From an uncultured Chloroflexota bacterium (lineage in GTDB: Bacteria > Chloroflexota > Dehalococcoidia > CAUJGQ01), in contig CALFMN010000021.1 in assembly GCA_937879875.1 (NCBI GenBank), positions 1-64,000 of the forward strand: a stretch of 64,000 nt of DNA. Reading direction: 5' to 3'. Numbering within the stretch: the first letter of the stretch is position 1; each line of letters opens with the position of its first letter. Positions 34,214-42,096 of the stretch are shown here, in pieces. Below the pieces are notes generated by a model, which had not been told where the DNA came from, made no database searches, and saw nothing but the letters and a program-made list of their open reading frames with translations. A program made the position numbers and the translations under genes.

Positions 34214-35173
34214 CTATGAGGCGGCGAGCTTCGCTTCGAGGTCACGGATACGGCGCTGCGTGTCTGCGACCGCTGTCTGGTTACCCCGGTGGTGGTAGAA
34301 CGCCAGGCGCGGAAAGGCGAAGAGCAGCCGGTACAGTGTGAGCTTCCGGAAGAAGGCTGCATCAAACAGCTCGGGGCGACCATACCCCTCGCATACCGCG
34401 GTGAACTCCTCCTCGCTGTCATAGTGCAGGGCATCGAAGTCGTTGACGGCTTCGGCAGCGACGACGTTCTCCATGTCGACTAATCCGACGACTCGGCTGC
34501 CCTGGACCACAAGGTTCTTCAAGCCGCCATCGGCATATACCAGGCACGACTGCGCAGTATCAAAGAGGGTGCGGTGCTCCTCGAACCGACGGCGGACGGC
34601 ACTGACCTGGTCATCGACCACGAGCCCGTCGCGCAGGAGTTGGTTCCACCAGGGAGCGCCGCTCAAGACGGAGGCCCAGTTCTCCCAGAGCGTTGGGTAT
34701 TGCCCTATGTAGCCGTGGGCCGTCGGCTGCAGAAAGCCAAAACCTTCGAGGCGAATCGAGTGAATGAGCGCCAGGAAGCGGCCGAGTTGTCGCAGCGTGG
34801 CGACGCGATCACTGCGGCTGAGGTTCGCTTGAAGACCATTCGCGCCGGGTATGCGGCGTGTGACGTGATACGGCTCAGGGAAGAATCCTTGTGTCGGGTC
34901 GAACGCCAGCACCTCCGGAGTGGGCACACCGACTGCGCGACATCGTTCGAAGGCCCAGACCTCCTCGCGAAGCCGATGTCCGCCGCGTCCGTGAGGCGCA
35001 ACTTTGACGAAGCACTCCAGGCCGTTCCCGAGCTGCGCTGTGTAGACGACGTTGATCACACCCAGGTGGACTCGCGTCAGCGCGAGTACCTGGCTGCCAA
35101 GCTCGCGGCGCAGGAGCGCACACAGCTCATCGCGGGTATGTCCCGGTTCAGGTGATTGGAAGCCCTCGATCAT
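34214..35173 (-). CDS. Aminoglycoside phosphotransferase-like kinase (APH family)
   Basis: A 319-residue protein with a kinase-like fold. LGVINVVYTAQLGNGLECFVK supplies the N-lobe Lys, YHVTRRIPGANG is the hinge region, and LRQLGRFLALIHSI is the first C-lobe helix. The catalytic loop HGDxxxxN reads YADGGLKN here, keeping Asp and Asn but not His, and the metal-binding DFG/DWE equivalent is GLVDMENV. YRLLFAFPRLAFYHH is a late helix. The substrate is unknown. Codon use looks less extreme in GC than its neighbours, so transfer is possible. No clear ribosome binding site precedes the ATG. Confidence 0.75.
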   Translation of the reverse strand: MIEGFQSPEPGHTRDELCALLRRELGSQVLALTRVHLGVINVVYTAQLGNGLECFVKVAPHGRGGHRLREEVWAFERCRAVGVPTPEVLAFDPTQGFFPEPYHVTRRIPGANGLQANLSRSDRVATLRQLGRFLALIHSIRLEGFGFLQPTAHGYIGQYPTLWENWASVLSGAPWWNQLLRDGLVVDDQVSAVRRRFEEHRTLFDTAQSCLVYADGGLKNLVVQGSRVVGLVDMENVVAAEAVNDFDALHYDSEEEFTAVCEGYGRPELFDAAFFRKLTLYRLLFAFPRLAFYHHRGNQTAVADTQRRIRDLEAKLAAS

Positions 35174-35402
35174 TGCGACGAATGATAACAGGGCTCCATG
35201 AACGAGCCGCGGGTCCGCCCGATGGATGTGCCGCTCGAAGCCGTGCTGAGCCGCGTTGTTTCGCGAGCCTGAGCGCGTGCAGCAGCGTCACCATGCGTTC
35301 GCCGCTCGACAGAACGAAATCTCCGATGCACGATGCGGATGCCCGACGCGGCGCGCCTGCGGATGGTCAGACGCTACGCACGCTGAGAAAGGAACGTGAA
35401 CG

Positions 35403-36227
35403 ATGAAGCTCGCGGGCAAAGTGGCGCTGGTCACGGGGACCAGCCCCAACATCGGCGCCGGCATCGCCGAGGGTTTAGCGGCCGAGGGCGCGAAGCTCAT
35501 CTGTGTCGATATTCGCGCCGAGAACGCCGAGCAGTGCGCCGCCGCGATTCAAAAGCAGGGCGGCGACGCGCTCGGCATGGTCTGCGACGTGACGGACGAG
35601 GCGCAGGTGCAGGCGACGATCGAGGCGGCGCGCGGGCGCTTCGGCGGGCTCGATATTCTCGTGAACAACGCCGTGATCTTCAACCAGAAGGGCGTGCTGG
35701 AGATGCCGCTGGCCGAATGGCGAGCGCAGCTCGCGGTGATTCTCGACGGCGCCTTCGTCTGCACGAAACATGCGGCAAAACAGATGATCGCGCAGGGCCG
35801 CGGCGGCGCGATCATCAACATCGCCTCGACCGCGGCGCACCAGGGCCAGCCGCACAACGTCGGCTACTGCACCGGCAAGAGCGGCATTCTCAACTTCACC
35901 CGCTCCGTGGCGATGGAGCTGGCGCCGCACGGCATCCGCGTCAACAGCCTGACGCCGACGGCCACCGACGCCGGCGAGGCGCAAGACCGCGCCGCCGCCT
36001 GGGGGCGCGAACGGACGGTCCGGCGCGGCGGCGGCCTGCCGTTCGCCCAGCTCGTGCCGATGCAGCAGTTGCCGTCGCCGCGGCACTACGCGAAGGCGGC
36101 CGTGTTCCTCGCCTCCGACGACGCCGAGATGATCACCGGCTTCGACCTGCGTGTGGACGCGGGCGCGATTGCCAAATACTGGCCCTGGCTGCCCGGCGGG
36201 CTCACCGTGCAGCCGCCCGCGCGCTAA
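35403..36227 (+). CDS. Short-chain dehydrogenase/reductase
   Basis: A 274-residue NAD(P)-dependent oxidoreductase of the classical SDR fold. The cofactor loop is VTGTSPNIGAGIA (TGxxxGxG altered to TGTSPNIG, typical of subfamilies with a Pro-Asn insert). ICVDIRAEN suggests NAD preference through the Asp. NNAVIF is the NNAG-like motif, and the catalytic triad appears as IASTAAHQ, then VGYCTGKSG (Tyr-x3-Lys). The C-terminal loop is long (GEAQDRAAAWG). ATG has AAGGA eight bases upstream. It and the following SDR and CoA racemase form a plus-strand run. Confidence 0.88.
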   Translation: MKLAGKVALVTGTSPNIGAGIAEGLAAEGAKLICVDIRAENAEQCAAAIQKQGGDALGMVCDVTDEAQVQATIEAARGRFGGLDILVNNAVIFNQKGVLEMPLAEWRAQLAVILDGAFVCTKHAAKQMIAQGRGGAIINIASTAAHQGQPHNVGYCTGKSGILNFTRSVAMELAPHGIRVNSLTPTATDAGEAQDRAAAWGRERTVRRGGGLPFAQLVPMQQLPSPRHYAKAAVFLASDDAEMITGFDLRVDAGAIAKYWPWLPGGLTVQPPAR

Positions 36228-36454
36228 GTGCCGCTTTTTCGTACGATGGCGGCGGCGTTACCGTTGGCACGAGCACATACATGGGGCGCACGCACAGACG
36301 GCGCCACCGAAGGAGTTCGAAGGAAACAGCCGGATAGTCCCGCAGTGAAATCGTCGTCCGCGCAGCGGACCTCACTGTCGGTGGTGAAAGGGGGCTTGCC
36401 CCCTATAACCATCTGACATGGCCGCGACGCGGCCATCTTAAAGGGAGTTGTTAC
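36228..36454. promoter_or_regulatory. SDR intergenic region with two hairpins before the next start
   Basis: AGGGGGC-TT-GCCCCCT (36389-36404) and ATGGCCGCG-A-CGCGGCCAT (36418-36436) are two perfect hairpins ending four bases before the GGGAG box of the following SDR. They could end the preceding transcript or modulate translation; no known riboswitch is recognised. Confidence 0.35.
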
Positions 36455-37300
36455 ATGCCCAAACTGGATGGCAAAGTCGCGGTGGTCACGGGCGCAAGCC
36501 GGGGCATCGGCAAGGCGATCGCTGACCTTTTCGCCGCGGAAGGTGCGAAGGTCGTCTGCGCGGCGCGCACGATTCGCGAGGGCGACCACCCGCTGGAAGG
36601 CTCGCTGGAGAGCACCGTCAACGGCATCAGGGCTGCGGGCGGCGAGGCGACGGCAGCGGCCTGCAACGTTTCCGACGAAGCGGACTGCCAGAAGCTGCTG
36701 GAGACGGCGCGGCAGACCTACGGCCCGATCGACGTGCTGGTCAACAACGCGGCGCTGACCTACTTCATCCCGATCGTCGATTTCCCGTCGAACCGCTGGC
36801 TGCGCTCGTTCGCGGTCAACGTGCACGGCCCCTTCTTCCTCTCACACTACGTGCTGCCGGAGATGATTGAGCGCAAGCGCGGCGCGATCGTCAACATCTC
36901 CTCCGGCGCGGCGATTGGCCCCGGCCGTGGGCCGTACGAAGGCGCCGCGGGTGGCGGCGGCACGCTCTACGGCGCGGAGAAGGCGGCGCTGGAGCGCTTC
37001 ACGCAGGGGCTGGCGCAAGAGGTCTGGCAGCACGGTATCAGCGTGACCTGCGTTTCACCCTCGCAGGTGGTGCCGACGCCGGGCACCGTCTTCCATCACC
37101 TGGTTGAAGGCATGAACGACCCGCGCGGCGAGCCGGTGGAGTACATGGCAAAGGCGACGCTGCTGCTCGCGACGGAGCCGCTGGAGAAGGTCTCCGGCCG
37201 CGTGACCTACAGCCAGCCGATCCTCAAGGAGTTCGGCTGGATCGACGCGGCGCAGGGCCTCGGCGTGGACCGCCAGGGCTCCGGCTACAGCCTCATCTAG
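36455..37300 (+). CDS. Short-chain dehydrogenase/reductase
   Basis: A 281-residue SDR. VVTGASRGIGKAIADLFA is a canonical cofactor loop, CAARTIREGDHP follows, and NNAALTYF is the NNAG motif. VNISSGAAIGPG and LYGAEKAALERF give the Ser, Tyr and Lys of the catalytic site (YGAEK). An insert between beta-4 and beta-5 is rich in Gly. It is a different subfamily from the SDR 230 bases upstream, so the two are not a recent duplication. Position ahead of an acyl-CoA racemase makes a hydroxyacyl-CoA or steroid-like substrate plausible, by context only. Confidence 0.88.
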   Translation: MPKLDGKVAVVTGASRGIGKAIADLFAAEGAKVVCAARTIREGDHPLEGSLESTVNGIRAAGGEATAAACNVSDEADCQKLLETARQTYGPIDVLVNNAALTYFIPIVDFPSNRWLRSFAVNVHGPFFLSHYVLPEMIERKRGAIVNISSGAAIGPGRGPYEGAAGGGGTLYGAEKAALERFTQGLAQEVWQHGISVTCVSPSQVVPTPGTVFHHLVEGMNDPRGEPVEYMAKATLLLATEPLEKVSGRVTYSQPILKEFGWIDAAQGLGVDRQGSGYSLI

Positions 37301-37305
37301 GGTCA

Positions 37306-37539
37306 GAGGGTGAATAGTGAGTGGTGAATAGGGAACGGTAGGTAGCGAGCCGCGACGAGCCCTGGCTGCCGGGTCCGCTCGATCGCATCCGGCAGGGGCG
37401 CACGCCGTGCGCCCCTCATGACACATGACGCGTAGCCGCGAGCATAGCATGCCGCTAATCGTCATCCCTCCGCTGCCAGGCTCGAATCGTGGCGGTCCAC
37501 GGACCACCACTCTCCACTCCCCATTCACCACTCACCCTC
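37306..37539. repeat. Single-copy inverted-repeat element (family C)
   Basis: The left arm GAGGGTGAATAGTGAGTGGT (37306 on) and the right arm ending in CACTCACCCTC (37539) pair over about 25 bases, with a 7-base insertion in the left arm. In the middle GGGGCGCACGCCGTGCGCCCC forms a further hairpin. It fills the gap between the second SDR and the CoA racemase and is the only copy in this window. Confidence 0.55.
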
Positions 37540-37562
37540 ACCCGACCGAAGGGAGCCGTTCG

Positions 37563-38705
37563 ATGGGACCGCTCGCAGGAATCAAAGTTATCGAGATCGC
37601 CGGCATCGGGCCGGGGCCGTTCTGCGCGATGATGCTTGCCGACATGGGCGCCGAGGTGCTGCGCATCGACCGCGCCGACCGCGTGCGCGAGCACAACCCC
37701 GAGCGGCCGCCGGCGGACGTGCTCAACCGCGGCCGGCGCAGCCTCGCCGTCGACCTGAAGAAGCCGCAGGGCGTGGCAACGATCCTCAAGCTGGTCGAGC
37801 AGGCGGACGCGCTGATCGAGGGCTTCCGCCCTGGCGTCACCGACCGCCTCGGCATCGGCCCGGACGCCTGCCTGGAGCGTAACCCGCGCCTGGTCTACGG
37901 CCGTATGACCGGCTGGGGCCAGGACGGGCCGATCGCGCAGGCGGCCGGCCACGATATCAACTACATCGCCCTGGCCGGCGTACTGCACTCGATCGGGCGC
38001 AAGGGCGGCGCTCCCGTGCCGCCGCTCAATCTCGTTGGAGACTTCGGCGGCGGCGGCATGCTGCTCGCCTTCGGCGTCGTCTGCGCCCTGGTCGAGCGGC
38101 AGCAGTCGGGCAAGGGGCAGGTAATCGACGCGGCGATGGTGGACGGCGCGGCGCTGTTGGCCGCGGCGATGCACGGCATGCGTCACAGCGGCAACTTCAG
38201 CGACGAGCGCGGCACCAACCTGCTCGACACCGGCTCGCACTTCTACGATGTGTACGAAACGGCGGACGGCGAGTACGTCTCGATCGGCTCGATCGAGCCG
38301 CAGTTCTACGCCGAGCTGTTGGAGCGTTCCGGCCTGAAGGGCGAGCCGCTGCCGGCGCAGATGGACCGGGCGCAGTGGCCGGAGCTGAAAGAACGCGTGG
38401 CGGCCGTGTTCAAGACGAAGACGCGCGACGAGTGGAACCGGCTGATGGAGGGCAGCGACGTCTGCTACGCGCCGGTGCTCTCGATCGGCGAGGCGTACGA
38501 GCACCCGCACAACAAGGCGCGCGGCACGTTCGTCGAGGTCGCGGGCGTGAAGCAGCCCGGCCCGGCGCCACGCTTCAGCCGTACACAAGCGGAGATCAGC
38601 CGTCCGCCTTCGTATGCCGGCCAGCACACGAACGAGGCGCTGGCGCACTGGGGCTTCAGCGAGGGCGAGATCCAGAAGTTGCGCGAGGCCGGCGCCGTGG
38701 CCTAA
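37563..38705 (+). CDS. CaiB/BaiF CoA-transferase family, alpha-methylacyl-CoA racemase type
   Basis: A 380-residue class III CoA-transferase-fold protein. The ATG at 37563 has GGGAG eight bases upstream. GIGPGPFCAMMLADMGAEVLRIDR is the N-terminal hallmark, read here in parts as GPGPFCAMMLADMGAEV. The racemase pair of acid-base residues is present: His in AGHDINYIALAG and Asp in NLVGDFGGGGM, as in mycobacterial MCR. This favours inversion at the alpha-methyl carbon of branched or sterol side-chain acyl-CoAs over CoA transfer. The stop codon TAA belongs to the terminal CCTAACCCTGA of repeat B4. Confidence 0.9.
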   Translation: MGPLAGIKVIEIAGIGPGPFCAMMLADMGAEVLRIDRADRVREHNPERPPADVLNRGRRSLAVDLKKPQGVATILKLVEQADALIEGFRPGVTDRLGIGPDACLERNPRLVYGRMTGWGQDGPIAQAAGHDINYIALAGVLHSIGRKGGAPVPPLNLVGDFGGGGMLLAFGVVCALVERQQSGKGQVIDAAMVDGAALLAAAMHGMRHSGNFSDERGTNLLDTGSHFYDVYETADGEYVSIGSIEPQFYAELLERSGLKGEPLPAQMDRAQWPELKERVAAVFKTKTRDEWNRLMEGSDVCYAPVLSIGEAYEHPHNKARGTFVEVAGVKQPGPAPRFSRTQAEISRPPSYAGQHTNEALAHWGFSEGEIQKLREAGAVA

Positions 38706-38916
38706 CCCTGACCTCGCAAGCGAGGTCTGTCCCTTCCCGAAACTGGAAGGGTTTGGCCTGAGGACACACAAACCGACGGGAGACAACCCAGCCGCGTGTC
38801 CCACAAGGACACCCCAGCCCCGCCGCCGTCGCATGGTATCTGGAGCGCTCCAGAAGTCCCTTCCCGAAACGGGAAGGGACAGACTTCCCGCACGGGAAGT
38901 CAGGGTTAGGTGCCCC
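38701..38916. repeat. Family B intergenic repeat, copy B4
   Basis: Left terminus truncated to CCTAACCCTGA, right terminus TCAGGGTTAGGTGCCCC. Variable end hairpins are GACCTCGCAAGCGAGGTC and GACTTCCCGCACGGGAAGTC, with the conserved inner CCCTTCCCGAAACTGGAAGGG, GGAGCGCTCC and CCCTTCCCGAAACGGGAAGGG. The left end carries the stop of the CoA racemase. Confidence 0.85.
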
Positions 38917-38974
38917 GGAGCACCCTCACAGCCTGTCCATCTGGCCGGGTGGCGGCGAGCGCCCCGTCCCTGCA

Positions 38975-40330
38975 ATGCTGGGCAGCAGCGACGGGCGGAC
39001 GCCGCGAGTGAGGCAGATGGCGGGCGAGCAGGCGCGGGGCTCTGGGTATATCGACTTCTTCCGGCGTAACAGCGCCTTTCGCCGGCTGTTTCTCGGCCAG
39101 GTGATCAGCTTCTGCGGCGACTGGTTCCTCACCGTCGCGCTGCTGGATCTGGTGCTGCGCCTCACGCACTCCGCCTTTCTCGCCGGCCTGCTCGTGGTCT
39201 GCCAGTCGCTGCCAGGCTTTCTACTGGCGCCGTGGGCTGGCTCGACGGTGGACCGACTCGACCGCAAGAAGCTGGTGATCGTCGTCGCCAGCATCCAGAC
39301 CGGGCTGGCGCTCTTGCCGATGCTGGCGCGCTCGGCGGCGTTGCTGCCGCTCGCCTATCTCGGCGTCGTCGGCATCGCCGTTGGCGCCACCTTCGTTTCG
39401 CCGGCGATCCAGTCGGCCATCCCCAATATCGCCGACGGCGACGACCTGGTGCTGGCGAACGTGTTGATGGGCTCGACCTGGGGCACGATGCTGGCCGTCG
39501 GCTCGGCGCTGGGCGGCATCGTCGTGGCGCTGTTCGGCCTCAACGTCTCCTGCATCGTCGATGCCGCCTCGTTCGCCCTTGCCGCCGTGCTGATCGGCTC
39601 GATCCGCACGCCGTTTCAGCAGCAGATCTCGCGCACTCGTGTCGCCTTCATCTCCTCGTTGCGCGAGGCGGCGCACTACGCCCGCGGCCATCCGCGCGTG
39701 CTGGCGCTGCTCACCTGCAAGGGTGGCTTCGGCATCGGCGCGGGCGCGGTCGTGCTGCTCAGCGTCTTCGGCCGCGACGTGTTCCACGACGGCTCGTTCG
39801 GCATCGGCATGCTCTACGGCGCCCGCGGCGTGGGCGCCCTGGCCGGCCCGTTTCTGGTGCGCCGCCTCGGCCGTGACGACAACGCGCGCTACCGGCTCGT
39901 CGGCCTCTGCGGCATCGCCTACGGCATCGGCTACGCCTTGTTCGCCGTCTCGCCCGCGCTCGGCTTCGCCGGGGCGGCGATCGTCGTCGCGCACCTCGGC
40001 GGCGGCGGACAGTGGATGATTAGCTCCTACGGCCTGCAACGCGAGGTGCCGGACAACCTGCGCGGCCGTATCTTCGCCGCCGACTTCGGCATGGTGACGC
40101 TCACGACCAGCATCTCGACGATTCTCGCCGGCCTGCTGGCGGATACGGTCGGGCCGGTGCCCACGGCGCTGGCCGGCGGCCTGCTGATGCTCGGCTGGGG
40201 CGTGAGCTGGGCCGTGCTGACGCGGCGGCTGTGGCGAGAGGAGGCGACGGCTTTTGCCGGCGATGTCGTGGCTGCTCCGGCAGCAGCCGGGGCGATGGCC
40301 GAAGGGCACAGCGGGCGTGGCGAGACGTGA
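38975..40330 (+). CDS. Major facilitator superfamily transporter
   Basis: A 451-residue integral membrane protein of the MFS_3/enterobactin-exporter-like branch, with about 12 membrane segments. FFRRNSAFRRLFLGQVISFCGDWF is the usual entry, read as FLGQVISFCGDWF. The A-motif loop between helices 2 and 3 is GSTVDRLDRKKLVI. VSPAIQSAIPNIADGDDLVLAN-type and GLQREVPDNLRGR blocks are also characteristic. An exporter of a hydrophobic small molecule is likely. The start is uncertain: ATG 38975 has no box, and ATG 39017 follows GAGG too closely. Confidence 0.85.
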   Translation: MLGSSDGRTPRVRQMAGEQARGSGYIDFFRRNSAFRRLFLGQVISFCGDWFLTVALLDLVLRLTHSAFLAGLLVVCQSLPGFLLAPWAGSTVDRLDRKKLVIVVASIQTGLALLPMLARSAALLPLAYLGVVGIAVGATFVSPAIQSAIPNIADGDDLVLANVLMGSTWGTMLAVGSALGGIVVALFGLNVSCIVDAASFALAAVLIGSIRTPFQQQISRTRVAFISSLREAAHYARGHPRVLALLTCKGGFGIGAGAVVLLSVFGRDVFHDGSFGIGMLYGARGVGALAGPFLVRRLGRDDNARYRLVGLCGIAYGIGYALFAVSPALGFAGAAIVVAHLGGGGQWMISSYGLQREVPDNLRGRIFAADFGMVTLTTSISTILAGLLADTVGPVPTALAGGLLMLGWGVSWAVLTRRLWREEATAFAGDVVAAPAAAGAMAEGHSGRGET

Positions 40331-40333
40331 GCA

Positions 40334-40765
40334 TCACCCTCCGCGCTCAGCCGGCGGCATCCAGCCGCCCTTCATCTCGAAGCTCAGCACGCGTTTGAAC
40401 TCGTGCACGAGGTCGAGGAAGCCCGCGGAACTCCGCTGCGTCTGCACGCCTTCGCGCCAGTCCGCGCGATCGACGGTGCCGAAGACGTGATAGTCGTTGC
40501 CCACGATTTCCGGATGGGTTGGCTCAAACATTCTCACCAGCAGGTCTTCCAGCACATCCTGATGGATGATGATCAGGTCGCAGCCGGGACAATAGCGGCC
40601 GGTCATGTTCAGCGCGAGCAGTTGATTCGGCTCGATCAGGATCGCGAAGGGGAACTTGCGCAACCTTGTGCTGCCGCGGCACTTCGGGCAGAAAGTGAAG
40701 CGGAAATCGACGTACGGGTTCAGGAAGAACTGGTGCCGGCGCTGCGGCTTCGCGCGTTTTGGCAT
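40334..40765 (-). CDS. Unknown zinc-ribbon protein
   Basis: A 143-residue protein with two CxxC pairs, FCPKCRGSTRLRK and YCPGCDLIIIHQ, spaced about 35 residues apart, so a zinc ribbon is likely. The rest is mixed alpha/beta (DLLVRMFEPTHPEIVGND, DYHVFGTVDRADWREG) without a recognised catalytic motif. No signal peptide. Convergent with the MFS gene, and divergent from the LLM oxidoreductase across 102 bases that must hold both promoters. I do not recognise the family. Confidence 0.7.
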   Translation of the reverse strand: MPKRAKPQRRHQFFLNPYVDFRFTFCPKCRGSTRLRKFPFAILIEPNQLLALNMTGRYCPGCDLIIIHQDVLEDLLVRMFEPTHPEIVGNDYHVFGTVDRADWREGVQTQRSSAGFLDLVHEFKRVLSFEMKGGWMPPAERGG

Positions 40766-40867
40766 CGTCGTTGCATCAGGCGACCATGGGTCGCGGGCCG
40801 GCTCCCACGCACAGTATAGTCAGCAGGGCGGCGCGCCGCCGCAGAGTTAGATTCAGGAGATCGTTTC

Positions 40868-41827
40868 GTGGCGCAGATTTTCGAAGGGCAGATCCGCTTC
40901 GGCGTGCACGCCGGGCCGCAGCACACGACCTACGAGAATTACTCACAGCTCTGGAAGACGGTCGAGTCGCTCGGCTACGACTGGTGCTCCGTCTTCGACC
41001 ACTTCATCCCGATCATGTCCGACCCGCTCGGCCCCTGCTTCGAAGGGCCGACGCTGCTGGCGGCGCTGGCGGCGCAGACCAGCCGCATCCGCTGCGGCAT
41101 TCTCGTGATCGGCAACACCTACCGCCATCCGGCGGTGCTGGCCAACATCGCCGCCACGATCGACCACATCTCCGGCGGCCGCCTGGAATGGGGCATCGGC
41201 GGCGGCTGGTGGGAGATGGAGCACGAGGAGTACGGCATCGCCTATCCGCCGATCGGCCGGCGCATCCGCATGCTGGGCGAGACGGCGAAGATTCAGAAGG
41301 AGCTGTGGACGCAGCCGCGTTCGACCTTTGAAGGCCGCTACTACCAGCTCACAGATGCGCTCTGCGAGCCGAAGCCGCTGCAGAACCCGCTGCCGCTGTG
41401 GGTCGGCGGCATGGGCGAGAAGCTGACGCTGCGCGTGGTGGCAGAATCGGCCGACGGCTGGAACACCTTCTGGATGCCGCTCGACGCCTATCAGCGCAAG
41501 CTCGATGCCTTGGCCGGCCACTGCCGCGCCGTGGGCCGCAACCCGGCGGACATCCGCAAGTCGCTGGTGATGCAGGTGCTGGTCGGCGACGACGCCGAGT
41601 CGCGGGGGCGGGCCGAACAGCTTCGCGCCCGCGGCCAGACGCCGCTGACGGGTGCGCCGGAGCAGATCGCGGCAGAGATCGTGCGCTACGCCCGTGAGGC
41701 CGGTGTCGGCGACTTCATCCTCGGCGCGCGTGTGCCGTACGACTACGCCAATCTGGAGCGATTCATCAACGAGGTGGCGCCGCTCGTGCGCAAGGAGGCG
41801 ACCGGGGCAGCAGGGCGGCCCTCATAA
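40868..41827 (+). CDS. LLM-class F420-dependent oxidoreductase
   Basis: A 319-residue TIM-barrel oxidoreductase of the luciferase-like monooxygenase family. GTG start with AGGAGA seven bases upstream. FGVHAGPQHTTYENYSQLWK, YDWCSVFDHFIPI, LAALAAQTSRIRCGILV, HPAVLANIAATIDHISGGR and LEWGIGGGWWEMEHEEYG are all standard blocks of the F420 subgroup (TIGR03560-like). It would use coenzyme F420 rather than FMN, consistent with actinobacterial or Chloroflexota metabolism. Substrate unknown. The C terminus ends GRPS-stop, and its last codons and TAA are supplied by repeat A6. Confidence 0.88.
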   Translation: MAQIFEGQIRFGVHAGPQHTTYENYSQLWKTVESLGYDWCSVFDHFIPIMSDPLGPCFEGPTLLAALAAQTSRIRCGILVIGNTYRHPAVLANIAATIDHISGGRLEWGIGGGWWEMEHEEYGIAYPPIGRRIRMLGETAKIQKELWTQPRSTFEGRYYQLTDALCEPKPLQNPLPLWVGGMGEKLTLRVVAESADGWNTFWMPLDAYQRKLDALAGHCRAVGRNPADIRKSLVMQVLVGDDAESRGRAEQLRARGQTPLTGAPEQIAAEIVRYAREAGVGDFILGARVPYDYANLERFINEVAPLVRKEATGAAGRPS

Positions 41828-42096
41828 CCCCCGTCCCCTTCTCTCCCATACACCGAGTTCAAGGGTCTGCCGCGTTCTACGAGCGTATGGGAGAGAAGGG
41901 GCGATCATGGGGTGCTGGCGCGGGAGGACGGCGGGTTACCGACACTCTGGTAGGGGCCGTTCGTGAACGGCCCGTCGCGGCGCTGCGGATAGCCCTACAC
42001 TGCATGGAACGCCCGGCGCCGGATCGCCCCTCTCGCCCATTACCTCAATTTTTTCAAATGACTTTTATGGGCGAGAGGGGGACGGGGGAGTGAGGG
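41817..42096. repeat. Family A intergenic repeat, copy A6
   Basis: Left end GGCCCTCATAACCCCC. Left hairpin CCCCTTCTCTCCCATAC over GTATGGGAGAGAAGGGG. Core GGGGCGATC and GGATCGCCCC. Right hairpin CCCCTCTCGCCCAT over ATGGGCGAGAGGGG, with an unusual T-rich loop. Right end GGGGGAGTGAGGG. The left end contains the LLM stop codon; the right end contains the GTG start and GGGGGA box of the next gene. Confidence 0.85.

Noticed and set aside
8358..42096. Family A and B repeats as CRISPR arrays
   Set aside because: Copies are kilobases apart, palindromic and single rather than clustered with spacers, and no cas gene is present.
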